Positions 47,805 through 57,688 of a DNA stretch of 64,000 nt are shown one piece after another. This stretch comes from Schauerella fraxinea (lineage in GTDB: Bacteria; Pseudomonadota; Gammaproteobacteria; Burkholderiales; Burkholderiaceae_B). Within the stretch, counting starts at the first letter, position 1; every line of letters begins with the position of its first letter. The notes below the pieces were generated by a model. It ran no database searches and was not told the DNA's origin. It saw only the letters and a list, made by a program, of their open reading frames with translations. The translations under genes and the position numbers were made by a program. The stretch is taken from assembly GCA_030849965.1 (NCBI GenBank), contig JAVDKL010000002.1, positions 310,001-374,000 of the forward strand, written 5' to 3'.

Positions 47805-47840
47805 CGGATGGGCCGGTCAGGCCTGGCCAGGCCCCATCCG
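47805..47840. terminator. Hairpin after lolA
   Basis: CGGATGGG (47805-47812) and CCCATCCG (47833-47840) form an 8-bp perfect stem, with further partial pairing inside (GGTCAGG/CCTGGCC). No T-run follows. It is one of two in the convergent lolA/lactonase gap. Confidence 0.55.
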
Positions 47841-47841
47841 T

Positions 47842-47881
47842 CTCGATCAGGCCCGATCACCTTTGCTCAGCCCTGATCGAG
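47842..47881. terminator. Hairpin after the lactonase gene
   Basis: CTCGATCAGG (47842-47851) and CCTGATCGAG (47872-47881) are perfect complements. It is immediately downstream of the stop of the minus-strand lactonase-like gene. The core GATCAGG occurs several times in this short region. Confidence 0.5.
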
Positions 47882-47886
47882 TTCGG

Positions 47887-49080
47887 TCAGGACGTCTTGG
47901 CGCCCGGCGTGTCGCTGACGTCCTGATCGGTATCGGTACGCGGCGTCAGCACCAAACACACCGGCGTGGGCACGTTTGCCACGCGCAGCAGATCGCTCAA
48001 GGTGCCGTCCGCCGCAATCGTCAGCCGCAGAATGTCGTCGTTTTTCTGATTGAGCACGTAAAGAAAACGACCGTCGTGCGCGAGCGTCATCGCACGCGGA
48101 AACACCACCCCCTCGGTCCAGCGTTGCACCAGCGTCAAGGCGCCGGTGGCGTCGTCGATCGCCCACACCGACACACTCTCGCTTGCGGGATCGTCAGCCG
48201 CCTTTTGCGCGCGATGGCTGGCATACAGATATCGTCCCGACGGATGCACGATGACGGCTGAAGCATCCGGCTCATTGGGTTTCTCCACAGGCGGCGCATC
48301 CACCACGTGCTCGCGCGCCAGGACGGTGCCGGTGGCCGGATCGTAGCCATACACCGCCAAGGTGCCGGTGAGTTCATTGGTGACGAAGATGCGCGCATGC
48401 GACGGATCGAACGCCACGTGCCGCGGGCCGGCGCCGGGTTCTGCAGCGGCCTGATGGTGCAGATGCAATTTGTCTTGCTCGATCTTGAACACATTCAAAC
48501 TATCGGTGCCCAGGTCGGTCGCCAGCACGAAACCGCCCTCGGCATCGAAGGCCACCATGTGCGGGTGTGGAGCCTCTTGACGCGTGGCGTGCACGCCTCT
48601 GCCCGATACGATGTGCAGGTCGGACACCGAATCCAGCCGGCCGTCCAGACCGATCGGCAGCAGGGCATACGCACCGCCGCCATAGAGCGCCACCACCACG
48701 TATTTGCCGTCTGGCGTCACGCCGAGGTGCGCCGGCGCGGCACCCGATTGCGACAGCGAGAGCGGTTGGCGGTTGAGCAGCGTGAGCATGCCGGTCGTCG
48801 CGTCGATCGAGTAGGCCTCCACGGTGCCCGTCTGCATGCCCAGATAGGTGTCGATTTCGTTGACCGCATACAAGTACGGGCGCGTGGGATGCAAGGCGAG
48901 AAAGGACGGGTTTTCCGATGCGACCACTTGAACGGGCGTCCAGACCGTATCGGCGTCATCCACGGCAAACACATAGATCCCCTCGGCATCCGGTCCTCCG
49001 GCGGTGCCGCCCGGCGCGTCATGCGTAAACGTACCCACGTAGGCGTAGCGGTGCGGGAAATGCAGGGCGGATGGCGACAT
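47887..49080 (-). CDS. Lactonase-family seven-bladed beta-propeller (6-phosphogluconolactonase-like)
   Basis: A 397-residue protein with repeated strands typical of the Pgl/lactonase propeller: YAYVGTFTHD at the start, PSFLALHPTRPYLYAVNE, LGVTPDGKYVVVALYGGGAY, GPRHVAFDPSHARIFVTNELTGTLAVYGYD, and VFPRAMTLAHDGRFLYVLNQKNDDI. In E. coli YbhE/Pgl hydrolyses 6-phosphogluconolactone; related proteins may act on other lactones. No signal peptide. It is convergent with lolA and divergent from rarA. Confidence 0.85.
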   Translation of the reverse strand: MSPSALHFPHRYAYVGTFTHDAPGGTAGGPDAEGIYVFAVDDADTVWTPVQVVASENPSFLALHPTRPYLYAVNEIDTYLGMQTGTVEAYSIDATTGMLTLLNRQPLSLSQSGAAPAHLGVTPDGKYVVVALYGGGAYALLPIGLDGRLDSVSDLHIVSGRGVHATRQEAPHPHMVAFDAEGGFVLATDLGTDSLNVFKIEQDKLHLHHQAAAEPGAGPRHVAFDPSHARIFVTNELTGTLAVYGYDPATGTVLAREHVVDAPPVEKPNEPDASAVIVHPSGRYLYASHRAQKAADDPASESVSVWAIDDATGALTLVQRWTEGVVFPRAMTLAHDGRFLYVLNQKNDDILRLTIAADGTLSDLLRVANVPTPVCLVLTPRTDTDQDVSDTPGAKTS

Positions 49081-49205
49081 GGCGGACCTTTTGCGAGGTG
49101 GCCGCGGCGCCCGGCGAGCCGGCGCGCGGCCATGTTGTAATGGAGAATGTGCTGCCGGTATCCGGCTATCTTACCTTCGCACCTTCTTCTTCATACTGAC
49201 TGCTC

Positions 49206-50510
49206 ATGGCCGATCTGTTTCAAACCGCACCCGTTGCGCCACTCGCCGAGGCGCTCCGGCCGGCGAGCCTGGACCAGGTGATCGGGCAATCCCACCTGAT
49301 CGGTCAAGGCAAGCCGTTGCGTCTTGCCTTCGAGTCCGGCAAACCGCACTCCATGATTTTGTGGGGCCCGCCGGGTGTGGGCAAGACGACGCTCGCGCGA
49401 TTGACGGCGAGTGCGTTTGGCTACGAGTTCATTGCGCTCTCGGCCGTATTCGCCGGCGTCAAAGAGATTCGCGCGTCGATGGAAAAGGCCGAGCACAACC
49501 TGGCCCTGGGTAAAAAGACGATCTTGTTCGTCGACGAAATTCACCGCTTCAACAAAAGCCAGCAGGACGGCCTGTTGCCGTTTGTCGAATCGGGCTTGGT
49601 CACCTTCATTGGCGCGACCACCGAAAACCCGTCGTTCGAAGTGAACTCGGCCTTGCTGTCGCGCGCCCAGGTGTACGTGCTGCAGGCGCTCACCGATGAC
49701 GAACTCAAGTCCCTGGTCGAGCGCGCTCAAGAAAAAGTGCTCACGCATCTGCTATTGGACGAAACGGCGGTGGATACGTTGGTGGGATACGCCGATGGCG
49801 ATGCCCGCCGGTTGCTGAATCTCGTGGAGCAAACCGACACCGCCGCGCGCGCAGCCGGTGTGGACCGTGTGGATGCCGCGTTTCTGCAGAATGCGTTAAC
49901 GCTCAATGCGCGCCGCTTCGACAAAGGCGGCGACAACTTCTACGACCAGATCTCGGCGCTGCATAAATCGGTGCGTGGCTCCAATCCCGATGCCGCCTTG
50001 TATTGGCTGTGCCGCATGCTCGATGGCGGTGCCGACGCCAAGTATCTCTCGCGTCGCATCGTGCGCATGGCTTGGGAAGATATTGGTCTGGCCGATCCGC
50101 GGGCGCTGCAAGTTGCCAACGACGCGGCCGCCACGTTCGAGCGGCTCGGTTCGCCCGAAGGCGAGCTGGCCTTGGCGCAGGCGGCCATCTATCTGGCCAT
50201 CGCGCCCAAGAGCAATGCGGGCTACATGGCCTACAACGAAGCGCGCGCCTTCATCAAGAAAGACAAATCGCGTGAAGTGCCCGTGCACTTGCGCAATGCG
50301 CCCACCAAGCTCATGAAAGAGCTCGGTCATGGCCACGCCTATCGTTATGCTCACGACGAGCCTGAGGCCTATGCGGCCGGCGAGACCTATCTGCCCGATG
50401 GCATCGGCGATCCAGGCTGGTACCGCCCCGTGCCGCGCGGCCTCGAAATCAAGATCGCTGAAAAACTCGCGCACCTGCGCAAGCTCGACGACGACGCCAA
50501 TAACGGCTGA
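49206..50510 (+). CDS. rarA: Replication-associated recombination protein RarA (MgsA)
   Basis: A 434-residue AAA+ ATPase: Walker A GPPGVGKT (54-61), Walker B VDEIHRFNKSQQD (109-121), sensor ATTENPSFEVN, arginine finger LLSRAQ, then the C-terminal MgsA tetramerisation region (SVRGSNPDAALYWLCRMLDGGAD...). It acts at stalled replication forks, linked to clamp-loader family proteins. The order lolA-(lactonase)-rarA-serS follows other betaproteobacteria. The ATG at 49206 is preceded by a short A/T-free region with no clear ribosome site. Confidence 0.95.
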   Translation: MADLFQTAPVAPLAEALRPASLDQVIGQSHLIGQGKPLRLAFESGKPHSMILWGPPGVGKTTLARLTASAFGYEFIALSAVFAGVKEIRASMEKAEHNLALGKKTILFVDEIHRFNKSQQDGLLPFVESGLVTFIGATTENPSFEVNSALLSRAQVYVLQALTDDELKSLVERAQEKVLTHLLLDETAVDTLVGYADGDARRLLNLVEQTDTAARAAGVDRVDAAFLQNALTLNARRFDKGGDNFYDQISALHKSVRGSNPDAALYWLCRMLDGGADAKYLSRRIVRMAWEDIGLADPRALQVANDAAATFERLGSPEGELALAQAAIYLAIAPKSNAGYMAYNEARAFIKKDKSREVPVHLRNAPTKLMKELGHGHAYRYAHDEPEAYAAGETYLPDGIGDPGWYRPVPRGLEIKIAEKLAHLRKLDDDANNG

Positions 50511-50577
50511 GCGCCGCACCTGCGGCCGGTTTATCGTGACGGTCCAGTCGCGTTATGCTTGCAGACTATTCTCATAA

Positions 50578-51951
<1,374 letters not shown>

Positions 51952-52165
51952 GCTTGGAAGCGTAATTGGCACGCGCGTGGCTCGCGCGTTGCACTAGCGT
52001 TGCACATGTGCGGTACGTGCATTGGATGTAAGTTGTATGTGCGTTGTGTATGCGTAGAGCCTGCGCCGCAGCACATGGCACGGCACCGTTGCGGCAGGCA
52101 AGCCGACATCCCCGGGCGCGAAACCTGCGCTCAGGATGGCTCAAGGATTTTTAGGAGCCCCTGCA

Positions 52166-52435
52166 ATGAGCAACACTTCCACGCAAAAAACCGAAGCGAC
52201 CGTGATTGACGGCGCCGTACGATTCAACGCTGTGATGCCCGATGGCGAAACCCGTGTGTTTGAATTGTCCAGCGAAGCGCTAACGCAGCATTTTGGCGCC
52301 AAGGACGCTTCCGACGCCGCCCTGCTGGCCGCTTTCGAGAAGGGCCGTACCGAAATCATGGCCGCCGCCGGTAAAGCGCTCGATACCCCTGCCTCTGAAG
52401 ACGCGATTCCCTTGGGTAGTGGCGACTTTTCTTGA
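52166..52435 (+). CDS. Small DUF1488-like protein
   Basis: An 89-residue soluble protein, MSNTSTQKTEATV..., with VRFNAVMPDGETRVFELSSEALTQHFGA and a helix AAFEKGRTEIMAAAGKAL. The block order (F-x-V-x-D-G then E-ALxxHFGA) resembles DUF1488 proteins. A TAGGAG site precedes the ATG, and a strong hairpin terminator follows. Function unknown. Confidence 0.7.
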   Translation: MSNTSTQKTEATVIDGAVRFNAVMPDGETRVFELSSEALTQHFGAKDASDAALLAAFEKGRTEIMAAAGKALDTPASEDAIPLGSGDFS

Positions 52436-52449
52436 TCGTGAAGACGAAA

Positions 52450-52480
52450 AAAACGCCACGTTTGTATAACGTGGCGTTTT
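52450..52480. terminator. Rho-independent terminator after the DUF1488-like gene
   Basis: AAAACGCCACGTT and AACGTGGCGTTTT form a 13-bp perfect stem around TGTAT. The A/T ends make it effective on both strands. Confidence 0.9.
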
Positions 52481-52579
52481 CATTTGGGCGGGGGTTTCAG
52501 CGATGGGTTTCAGCGACAGGTTTGTTTCAGCGACGGCTAATTAGCTTCAACTGTCGCTGACCAGTGCTGTCCCATCGCG

Positions 52580-52921
52580 TCAGTCGCGACCGCGCCGGCC
52601 GTGCCAATCGCCGCGATCGCCACCGCGGCCGCCGCGATGGTCGCCCCGCCAGTGGTCACGTCCGTGACCGTAGCCGCGCCAGTATGGCGGCGGGGGCGGA
52701 GGACCCGGGCGGTAGTACCGCGGCGCTTCGTACACAACGGCGGGTGGGTAGTACACCGGCGCTGGGGAGTAATACACGGGCGGGGCAGGGCGATACACCG
52801 GGCCGCCGTAGTAGTAGGGGCCAGGTACGCCGATATTCACCCCGATGTCCACGCGTGCCGAAGCGGAGGCCGAAGCCAGTACGCCTAGCGCTGCAAGTCC
52901 CGCAATGAGCCAACGTTTCAT
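52580..52921 (-). CDS. Secreted PXPV/Tyr-Pro-Gly-rich repeat protein
   Basis: A 113-residue exported protein. The signal peptide (MKRWLIAGLAALGVLASASASA) is followed by VDIGVNIGVPGPYYYGG, and a low-complexity central part with repeated P-x-P-V-Y-Y elements (PAPPVYYSPAPVYYPPAVVY), then a C-terminal stretch of Gly, Arg, His and Asp (RGGDRGDWHGRRGRD). Proteins of this shape are common in betaproteobacteria as PXPV-repeat proteins of unknown function. Possibly surface-exposed or a nucleic-acid or metal-binding tail. Confidence 0.75.
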   Translation of the reverse strand: MKRWLIAGLAALGVLASASASARVDIGVNIGVPGPYYYGGPVYRPAPPVYYSPAPVYYPPAVVYEAPRYYRPGPPPPPPYWRGYGHGRDHWRGDHRGGRGGDRGDWHGRRGRD

Positions 52922-53231
52922 GATGCATCACCTCGCCGATGAATTCGGCTTTTGAAGAGAACGGCTCTATTTTCGCGTGTTTCGCGCGTCATAGGGAGCA
53001 CGTGACGACGGCAATAGCGACAAGCCGCAACACCTCAACCGTCAATTTTTGGGCAGTTACAAAATAATTGGCGAGATTGCCCGAGCACCTTCATGGGCGC
53101 GGTTTTAGGCCGAAATCGATTGAAATCACTACCTTGAAGCCAGGTATGCCCCACTCGATTTACAAAAAATTACGAAATCGTTGGGGCATCAGGTTCAGGG
53201 ATGGGTAGCGGCAGTGGCTTGTGCGGCCACG

Positions 53232-53249
53232 ACGTACGCAGCCGTACGT
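53232..53249. other. Short perfect inverted repeat
   Basis: ACGTACG and CGTACGT flank CAGC; a related GTACGTA and CAGCCG word follows directly. It has no T-run. Confidence 0.5.
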
Positions 53250-53305
53250 ATGCAGCCGTAAAAGCGCTGATCGACGGTGCGTGAGGCGGCTGGATCGCCA
53301 GTCGC

Positions 53306-53339
53306 AACAAAGCGCCCCGCAATTGCGGCGCGCTTTGTT
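53306..53339. terminator. Long imperfect palindrome, probable terminator of the DUF4168 gene
   Basis: AACAAAGCGC (53306-53315) and GCGCTTTGTT (53330-53339) enclose CCGCAATTGCGG (53317-53328), itself a palindrome; only one C-C pair is unmatched. It lies 84 bp beyond the stop of the minus-strand DUF4168 gene. No good T-run follows on minus. Confidence 0.55.
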
Positions 53340-53423
53340 TGAGGTGCAAGTCACCGAGGTGGTGCCAACCGTGCGTTGCCGACCCGGGCAAACGATCGAC
53401 GGTTTACGCCACACTCATTTGCA

Positions 53424-53846
53424 TCAACCGCCGGACTTAGCCTTGGCGGGCGTCTTGCTCTGCGCGATTTCGCGCACGCGCTGTTGAAGTTGCGGGTTTT
53501 GTTCGACGGCCTGGCCGATACCGTTGAACTCATCAACGGTCAAACCATCGGCATTGACGAGCTTGACCATCTTTTCGTCCGCTTCCTTGAAGATCTTTTC
53601 GCGCGCAGCGTCGTCCTTGGCGGACTCGATCTTGGGGCGGTACGTCTCGGCAAGGCCCGAGACTTTCTGGGCCGCACCGGTAAATTTCTGAAGCTGCGCA
53701 TCCGAGGGCGTGGCGACAGCCGGCTGCATTTGAGACTGCGTGGGAGCTTGGGCAGCGGCGGGCGCGTTTTGGGCCATTACGGGGCCGAAAGACACGGCTG
53801 CGGCAAGTACTGTGGCTGAAAAAAGCGCTTTGGTCGATTTCTGCAT
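53424..53846 (-). CDS. Secreted DUF4168-family protein
   Basis: A 140-residue exported helical protein. Signal peptide (cleavage near VMA-QNAP), then a Gln/Ala/Pro linker and a helical DUF4168 core: SDAQLQKFTGAAQKVSGLAETYRPKIESAKDDAAREKIFKEADEKMVKLVNADGLTVDEFNGIGQAVEQNPQLQQRVREI (only the family-like order is used here). The repeated residues fit a coiled-coil bundle. Function unknown. Confidence 0.75.
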   Translation of the reverse strand: MQKSTKALFSATVLAAAVSFGPVMAQNAPAAAQAPTQSQMQPAVATPSDAQLQKFTGAAQKVSGLAETYRPKIESAKDDAAREKIFKEADEKMVKLVNADGLTVDEFNGIGQAVEQNPQLQQRVREIAQSKTPAKAKSGG

Positions 53847-54051
53847 GAAGCCTCCTAAGTCGTGTTCATGTCCGATTCATGATGACGACATGGTCCAGGA
53901 GGATCAAGTTTCCCTATGTGTAGTCATGTGTCGGCATGAGGATCCTGTGAAGATTCTCTGTGATTGCCCGGGCAATGTCGCATGATGTAAGTCGACCAAA
54001 TAAAGTCCTACGACGATTTCGCAACGTTCGCATCACGCGACTTCCGTAAGG

Positions 54052-54426
54052 CTACGCCGATGGTGTCTCCACGATCTGCACGCGATCCGGGTAAAACGCC
54101 AGATAGTCTTTGATCTGTGCGACGGCATCGTACGGCGACTCGTAACTCCACACCGCATTGACTGAACGCGCATCGCCGCCTGCGATGCTGTAGTAGGCGC
54201 ACTCGCCTTTGTACGGGCAATAGGTGCGATGCGCGGTGCGCGAAAGCAGCGACATATCGACGTCATCGCGCGGGATGTATTGCACGCCGGGATAACTGGC
54301 TTCTTTCAGCGTAACGGCCGCATGTGTATCGGCGATGACCTGACCGGCAGCCGACACCACGACGTGCGCGGGATTGGGCGTAATCGTAATGGGATGGTCG
54401 GGGCCAGGCTGTTTGATATCCGGCAT
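54052..54426 (-). CDS. DUF427 domain protein
   Basis: A 124-residue soluble protein. Conserved blocks: VVVSAAGQVIADTHAAVTLKEASYPGVQYIPRDDVD, then the signature TYCPYKGECAYYSI with the conserved Cys-Pro and Cys residues, and WSYESPYDAVAQIKDYLAFYPDRV. DUF427 proteins share a small beta fold; function unknown. The ATG at 54426 is preferred to an upstream one that would lengthen the N-terminus by nine residues. Confidence 0.85.
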   Translation of the reverse strand: MPDIKQPGPDHPITITPNPAHVVVSAAGQVIADTHAAVTLKEASYPGVQYIPRDDVDMSLLSRTAHRTYCPYKGECAYYSIAGGDARSVNAVWSYESPYDAVAQIKDYLAFYPDRVQIVETPSA

Positions 54427-54550
54427 GATGGGTGGCTCCTCAAGCGCCGCCATCGTGGCGGCAAATCAAGCATGGTCGAATCTTCAATATAGTCCTGCCA
54501 TCGTTCCGCCACCACCGATGCGTGTGAGAAGTCACGCATCGGCGGCGCCT

Positions 54551-56455
54551 TTACTGCAATTGGAGGCGCGTGTCGCCGATCAGGAGATCGCGATCGGTTC
54601 GCGGCGCGGTGCGAACGGCGCCTGCTGCGATGTGTGCCGAAAGCGCGGAGACCCCCTCATCCGGCGGCGGGCCGCCATCCGTTTTGCCCACCGCGATGTC
54701 GAAGCCGTCAAAGCCCTCAATGCCGTCGGCACGCGCAAGCGTCCCGCTACGCTCCCATGTGCCCGCTTTGTTTTTCGTAAACACCCGGAAAATCTCGGCA
54801 ATGCGGGGGCGTGAAACGCCAGGCACATACAGGATCAGGTCCTCGCGGCCTGTACCGGATAGGTCGGCGAAAATAACGCTGCAATGCGGTGGCTTGGTAG
54901 CGGCATCGGGGCGGTTGGCCATATCGATGCAACCATCCACATCGGAGAAATAGTCGCCTTCAACCGCTGGCCACCAGTCGGCGGGCACCGTTCTTCCAGC
55001 CGGAAACACCGTCATCGCTGGCATAGCGCGTACTTTCGGCCGACGATCCGAGTCGCTGATGTATTCTCCGGCCAACGATCGTTTGGCCAGCTCGGCAATT
55101 CTGGGATCGCGTTCGTTGGCTGCACCTTCGGCCAAGCGTTGCAAGGCATCGCGCCCGTATTGATCCGTTTGCGATCGCAGCATCCCAAACTCGAAATCTT
55201 CGAGTGACAGGCGACCATCGATCAATCGCTGCGTCTGGCTTTCGGCCGTAATGCGGCGAGGGTCGAAGAGCGACGTATTCAGCGCGGTGAGCACGCCAAT
55301 CGCGGCAAAGACGGCCACGTAATTGGTGCGTGCCAGGATGGCGTGAAACCGCGTGGCACGCAGCGCGGCGTACAGGTAACCCAAGCTGTAGATCACCGCC
55401 AGCAACGCGGCGAAGGCCGCCCATATGCGCGATACGGTCCACCCATATTGGTCGACGCGCACGCCCACGTTGTAAAGCGCCAGTGCGGCGAGTGGCAGCA
55501 GGCAGTACAGGCTCCAGCGCAACACGCGTTGCAGGCGCGGGCCGAAGGGGGCGGTGTCACCGCCATCCTGCCACGTCGCGTTGACCAGCTTGATCCACAC
55601 GCCGGAGAACCCGATCAGTACGCCCGCCGAGAGCGTCCCCGCACGTAATCCAAACGCGAGTTGCGCGAGCAAGGCTACGGCAAACGTCACGCCCAGAACG
55701 CTGGCCAACGGCAGCATCCAGGCACTCAGCGTAAGCCATGAGCGCTGCAGTACCGTGGCCAACTGCGGGCGGCGTTGAATCCCGATCAGCGTGATGGCGA
55801 AGGCCACCGGCACGGCGGCCAGCCAAAACACGGTTTCGGCGAACAGACTTTCCAGGAACGTCATGCCGATCATGGCGAACATCTTTGCGCCCAGATAGAG
55901 CAACGTCAGCACGCACATCGACAGGGCGCCTGCCAGAACGCCTTGCACCGCAATGCGCCATGCCGCTCGAAATACCTGGGGGTAGTCGCCTAATGGCTGA
56001 CGGCGATCGAAGGCGCCGATCAAGGGCAACAGAATGAAGCCCAGCATGGCGGTGAGTACCGTCGTGCCCATCAGTTCGTAGCCCACCATGGACGCGCGCT
56101 GCTCTACCGGCGCCAGATTGCCGAGCGGGACCAGGCTAAGCGCGCTCAGCGCTGGCAGCGCAACGCCGTAAATGACGAGGGCAATCATCCAGCGCGTGCG
56201 CGATCGCATATCCGCCAGCATGGCGATCGCCAGTGGCAGCAGCCACGACCAGTGCAACGGAAACGCGAGTATCCATCGCTGTGCCCAAGGTATTTTCGCG
56301 GTCGTCAGTACGCTGTGATAAATCACGGCGAGGATGGCGGCGGCAATGCCGCAGATCAAAACGATCTTGTCCGAGCGGCCCCAGGCAGTGGGGAGGCGCG
56401 ATGGGGGAGCAGCGTCGAGCGGGTCGACCGGCGGTAGCGGTTGCGAGGGCGTCAC
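54551..56455 (-). CDS. DUF4153-family polytopic membrane protein
   Basis: A 634-residue protein with about 10-12 membrane helices in the first 400 residues (from IVLICGIAAAILAVI to YVAVFAAIGVLTALNTSLF), followed by a soluble C-terminal part (about 420-634). That part carries TESQTQRLIDGRLSLEDFEFGMLRSQTDQYGR and a beta-rich segment with a DGCID and FADLSGTGREDLILY, reminiscent of propeller-type calcium repeats. It is a DUF4153-like integral membrane protein. No role is known. Confidence 0.75.
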   Translation of the reverse strand: MTPSQPLPPVDPLDAAPPSRLPTAWGRSDKIVLICGIAAAILAVIYHSVLTTAKIPWAQRWILAFPLHWSWLLPLAIAMLADMRSRTRWMIALVIYGVALPALSALSLVPLGNLAPVEQRASMVGYELMGTTVLTAMLGFILLPLIGAFDRRQPLGDYPQVFRAAWRIAVQGVLAGALSMCVLTLLYLGAKMFAMIGMTFLESLFAETVFWLAAVPVAFAITLIGIQRRPQLATVLQRSWLTLSAWMLPLASVLGVTFAVALLAQLAFGLRAGTLSAGVLIGFSGVWIKLVNATWQDGGDTAPFGPRLQRVLRWSLYCLLPLAALALYNVGVRVDQYGWTVSRIWAAFAALLAVIYSLGYLYAALRATRFHAILARTNYVAVFAAIGVLTALNTSLFDPRRITAESQTQRLIDGRLSLEDFEFGMLRSQTDQYGRDALQRLAEGAANERDPRIAELAKRSLAGEYISDSDRRPKVRAMPAMTVFPAGRTVPADWWPAVEGDYFSDVDGCIDMANRPDAATKPPHCSVIFADLSGTGREDLILYVPGVSRPRIAEIFRVFTKNKAGTWERSGTLARADGIEGFDGFDIAVGKTDGGPPPDEGVSALSAHIAAGAVRTAPRTDRDLLIGDTRLQLQ

Positions 56456-56632
56456 GTGAAGGGATTACCGTGGTTGAAAAGGGTCGGGCGTTTATACAGG
56501 ATTCGCCATCGACCATCGGCATCGTTGAGATTTTGAAACCTTTGCATCAGGCGCTTTGTGCCCTGCCGCCGACCAGGCGGGTCTGGCGCAACGTCTACAC
56601 TGTGGCTGGATTTTCAGGAAGGACGAGACCCG

Positions 56633-57073
56633 ATGTGGAATGGACCGGCGTTCGATGGCGCCAAGATCGCGTTGCTATGTGGCGCAAACGTATTGACCTA
56701 TCTTCGCGACGATAAAGACGGTATTCCGTTTCGTGGCATGTGGGATCTGGCCGGCGGTGGGCGTGAGGGCGATGAGTCACCCATTGCCTGCGCGCTGCGC
56801 GAAACCCGCGAGGAATTTGGATTGATCGTCGATCCGGAACGTGTGGTGTGGGAGCGCTTGCACGCGCCGCTCGAGGCGGGCGGTTTGGGCAGCTATTTTT
56901 TTGTGGCCCGCATCGAGCAGGAGGCCGTTGACGCCATTCAGTTTGGCGAAGAAGGGCAGCAGTGGTCGCTGATGCCGATCAATGCGTTTCTGAAGGAAGT
57001 GAACGCCGTGCCGCATTTGAAATCACGCTTGGCCGCTTACATGCTCGGCATGGCGATGCAGGCAGCGCGCTGA
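56633..57073 (+). CDS. NUDIX hydrolase
   Basis: A 146-residue hydrolase. The Nudix box fits Gly42-x5-Glu48-x7-Arg56-Glu57 to Leu64 (RETREEFGL). The start MWNGPAFDGAKIALLCG is taken because conserved strands begin there; an earlier ATG would add 25 residues without support. The substrate is unknown. It is the only plus-strand gene in a 6-kb minus-strand stretch, and its end overlaps the next minus-strand gene by about 37 bp. Confidence 0.85.
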   Translation: MWNGPAFDGAKIALLCGANVLTYLRDDKDGIPFRGMWDLAGGGREGDESPIACALRETREEFGLIVDPERVVWERLHAPLEAGGLGSYFFVARIEQEAVDAIQFGEEGQQWSLMPINAFLKEVNAVPHLKSRLAAYMLGMAMQAAR

Positions 57074-57558
57074 TCGGGATCATTCCATCGGCGTCCGATC
57101 GAACGGAGGTAGGCGGCGAGATAAACCGCTTCATCCTCGCAGAGATGTCGGCAGCGCAGTGCCAGGCAGTCGGATGGCGACTGTGCCGCCACGACCACAC
57201 CCGCTTGCCACACCTGGATCTGCCCGAGGCGCGAAAGGTCGAACTGTGCGCCAACGGCCGCGAGCCGGACGAGATCGACGGATGGATGCAGCGTGCACAC
57301 CTCGTAGCGCGCGTCACGGGGCGGGTGTGGCGTGCTGACGAGATCCGATGCGGTGCCTTGTGCGGAAAACGTAGGGTCGCGCCCAACGTCGATCAGACGC
57401 CTGCGCGCACCCGGGGGCGACCCGCACAGAAACAGCGCTTTGACGGGCGGCAGGGTGATGACTTCGGGTATTGCGCGGGCCGGCGCCGCTGCATGCGTGT
57501 GAACTCTGGTGCGGCGAAACGCGGATAACGCCGTCATGGCGCGAGCGATAAACATCAT
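57037..57558 (-). CDS. Hypothetical protein
   Basis: A 173-residue frame on the minus strand with good third-position GC, protein-like composition and a run RLGQIQVWQAGVVVAAQSPSDCLALR plus EDEAVYLAAYLRSIGRRW. I do not recognise the family. It has several Cys residues, no signal peptide and no membrane segment. Its 3' end overlaps the NUDIX gene on the other strand by 37 bp. The opposite strand also has an open frame across this region, but its composition is less protein-like. Start uncertain. Confidence 0.45.
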   Translation of the reverse strand: MMFIARAMTALSAFRRTRVHTHAAAPARAIPEVITLPPVKALFLCGSPPGARRRLIDVGRDPTFSAQGTASDLVSTPHPPRDARYEVCTLHPSVDLVRLAAVGAQFDLSRLGQIQVWQAGVVVAAQSPSDCLALRCRHLCEDEAVYLAAYLRSIGRRWNDPDQRAACIAMPSM

Positions 57559-57660
57559 GAGCGAAGAGCGCGTATCGCGGCTCCGCCTGCACCAGGATCA
57601 GGCCGAAGGAACGTCGCGCGTCGAGTTGAGACACGCGCAATCTATCGCGATATCGGCGCG

Positions 57661-57688
57661 GAAAACGCCGCTATCGCGCGGCGTTTTC
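57661..57688 (-). terminator. Hairpin at the end of the flavin monooxygenase gene
   Basis: GAAAACGCCG (57661-57670) and CGGCGTTTTC (57679-57688) are a perfect 10-bp pair. It overlaps the first base pairs of the stop region of the minus-strand gene. No T-run follows on minus. Confidence 0.55.

Larger units (their letters stand above)
52922..53423. other. 502-bp region without a gene
   Basis: No convincing frame in either direction. It contains an A/T-rich section (about 53035-53070) and two strong inverted repeats (53232-53249 and 53306-53339) listed separately. It is the promoter region of the PXPV-type gene and the downstream region of the DUF4168 gene. Confidence 0.6.

Noticed and set aside
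56962-57528. Plus-strand gene overlapping the NUDIX end
   Set aside because: It starts inside the NUDIX gene without a ribosome site and its residues look like the complement of the minus-strand frame.
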